A stretch of 5,736 bases of DNA from Phycisphaeraceae bacterium. GTDB taxonomy: Bacteria > Planctomycetota > Phycisphaerae > Phycisphaerales > Phycisphaeraceae. The stretch lies in contig SKPT01000490.1 in the NCBI GenBank assembly GCA_007119405.1, positions 1 to 5,736 of the forward strand, written 5' to 3'. Both the position numbers and the translations under genes were made by a program. Within the stretch, counting starts at the first letter, position 1; the number at the start of each line of letters is the position of its first letter. Below, in pieces: positions 5,037 to 5,736 of the stretch. Under the pieces are notes generated by a model. That model made no database searches. It had not been told where the DNA came from and saw only the letters and a list, made by a program, of their open reading frames with translations.

Positions 5037-5589
5037 ACAGCTCCAGCACGGTGATGTTGGTGTTGCTGTAGATGCACAGGTCGCCGGCGATCTGCATCGC
5101 GTGGCGGCAGACGTCGGGCGGCGCCTGGTCGCTGTGGGCGAGCAGGGCGCGGGCGGCGGCGGTGGCGTAGGCCCCGCCCGAGCCGATGCCGATCAGCCCG
5201 TCGCTGGGCTCGATCACGTCGCCATTGCCCGAGACGAGCAGGCTCGCCTCGCGGTCGGCCACGGCGAGCAGGCTCTCGAGGTGACGCAGCAGGCGGTCCG
5301 TGCGCCACTGCTTGGCGAGCTCGACGGCGGCCTTCTTGACGTTGGCGGGCGAGTCCTTCAAGTGCTGCTCGAAGCGATCGAGCAGGGCGAAGGCGTCGGC
5401 CGCGGCGCCGGCGAAGCCCACGAGCACGCCCGCCTTGCCCGCGCCGACCTCCTCGAGCTTGCGGACCTTCACCGCGTCGGCCTTGGCGATGGTGTGCTGC
5501 ATCGTGACCTGCCCGTCGCCGGCGATGGCCACGGCGGAGCCGCGGCGGACGCTGAGGATGGTCGTGGCGTGGAAGGTGTCGCGTGCCAT
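5035..5589 (-). CDS. hslV: ATP-dependent protease peptidase subunit HslV (ClpQ)
   Basis: HslV forms the double-ring peptidase chamber of the cytoplasmic HslUV protease, a proteasome-like N-terminal threonine hydrolase fed by the HslU ATPase. The 184 residues include a short propeptide MARDTFHA, and cleavage would expose T9 in the conserved TTILSVR. With T9 as residue 1, the supporting Asp17 (D25 in AIAGDGQ) and Lys33 (K41) are both in place. Further conserved segments are [17 protein letters not shown] (58-74), [16 protein letters not shown] (86-101) and [11 protein letters not shown] (132-142). The start at 5589 fits the family; a longer frame to 5655 only reads through the upstream repeat. 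No ribosome binding site is visible. hslU, normally directly downstream, is not here; tRNA genes follow instead. Confidence 0.96.
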   Translation of the reverse strand: MARDTFHATTILSVRRGSAVAIAGDGQVTMQHTIAKADAVKVRKLEEVGAGKAGVLVGFAGAAADAFALLDRFEQHLKDSPANVKKAAVELAKQWRTDRLLRHLESLLAVADREASLLVSGNGDVIEPSDGLIGIGSGGAYATAAARALLAHSDQAPPDVCRHAMQIAGDLCIYSNTNITVLEL

Positions 5590-5596
5590 GAAGGGG

Positions 5597-5602
5597 ATTG
5601 TA
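5597..5602 (-). promoter_or_regulatory. -10 box implying leaderless hslV mRNA
   Basis: TACAAT lies 7 nt upstream of the hslV ATG on the minus strand. Transcription from it would begin at or next to the A of the start codon. This fits the absence of any Shine-Dalgarno sequence (the bases before the ATG are CCCCTTC). The -35 region 16-17 nt further up is a poor match and lies in the heptamer array. Confidence 0.45.
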
Positions 5603-5615
5603 GGCGGTGGCGGAA

Positions 5616-5643
5616 TTCGGGGTTCGGGGATCGGGGATCGGGG
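5616..5643. repeat. Heptamer array (TCGGGG family)
   Basis: Four 7-bp units in strict phase: TTCGGGG twice, then ATCGGGG twice, with a degenerate continuation. It sits just upstream of the hslV -10 box, in the place of a -35 element. The motif type gives spurious peptides such as SPIPDPR. Confidence 0.75.
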
Positions 5644-5668
5644 ATCCGCAGACACCGCGCCCCCTCCG

Positions 5669-5703
5669 AATCCTGATCCTGATTCCTGATCCTTGATCCC
5701 TTG
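5669..5703. repeat. Degenerate heptamer array (ATCCTG family)
   Basis: Five consecutive units of 6-8 bp: AATCCTG, ATCCTG, ATTCCTG, ATCCTTG, ATCCCTTG. It lies 25 bp from the TCGGGG array and differs from it in sequence. No gene is visible between here and the right edge of the window. Confidence 0.65.
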
Positions 5704-5736
5704 ACCATCCCGCCTTTTGCTCGCGGACCACGGGTA

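Noticed and set aside
5616..5703. CRISPR array
   Set aside because: The units are 6-8 bp in direct contact without unique spacers; no repeat-spacer pattern and no cas gene is present.
5644..5736. Gene start at the right edge
   Set aside because: The only open frames there read through the repeats and have no ribosome binding site or family resemblance.

Overview
The window is GC-rich chromosomal DNA with tightly packed housekeeping genes, nearly all on the minus strand. Read along that strand it holds hslV, two tRNA-Leu genes, a sulfatase, and then the ribosomal protein cluster rplK-rplA-rplJ-rplL. A short plus-strand gene tail at the left edge converges on rplL. The GC richness, the sulfatase, the L10 N-terminus and the kinds of repeats in the spacers suggest a planctomycete-like bacterium, perhaps Phycisphaerae. 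This is an inference from memory; nothing here proves the taxon.

Layout by position: 2-148, C-terminal end of an unrecognised plus-strand protein; 149-372, a spacer with a 14-bp inverted repeat, one copy of a 66-bp dispersed repeat and a very stable hairpin after rplL; 373-2916, rplL, rplJ, rplA and rplK, separated by unusually long spacers (176, 131 and 176 nt); 2917-3131, the rplK promoter and leader plus a second copy of the dispersed repeat; 3132-4544, a Cys-type sulfatase without a signal peptide; 4687-4922, tRNA-Leu(UAG) and tRNA-Leu(CAG); 5035-5589, hslV; 5590-5736, the hslV promoter region with two short tandem arrays.

The ribosomal genes encode the L1 stalk (L1) and the L11/L10/L12 GTPase-associated stalk, so they work as one unit and are probably transcribed from a good promoter at 2988-3015. 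The usual neighbours, secE-nusG before rplK and rpoB after rplL, are absent. HslV is the peptidase half of the HslUV protease; hslU is not in the window.

The most striking feature is outside the genes. Every spacer except those touching only the tRNAs carries at least one short, phase-perfect tandem array or inverted repeat. The families differ in sequence, with unit lengths of 7, 8 or 10 bp, but most arrays total about 28-35 bp. Several touch functional boundaries: one supplies the -35 box of the rplK promoter, one ends in the hslV stop codon, one ends at the sulfatase stop codon, and one forms a 30-bp inverted pair inside the rplK-rplA spacer. I see no CRISPR array, insertion sequence, phage gene or rRNA.
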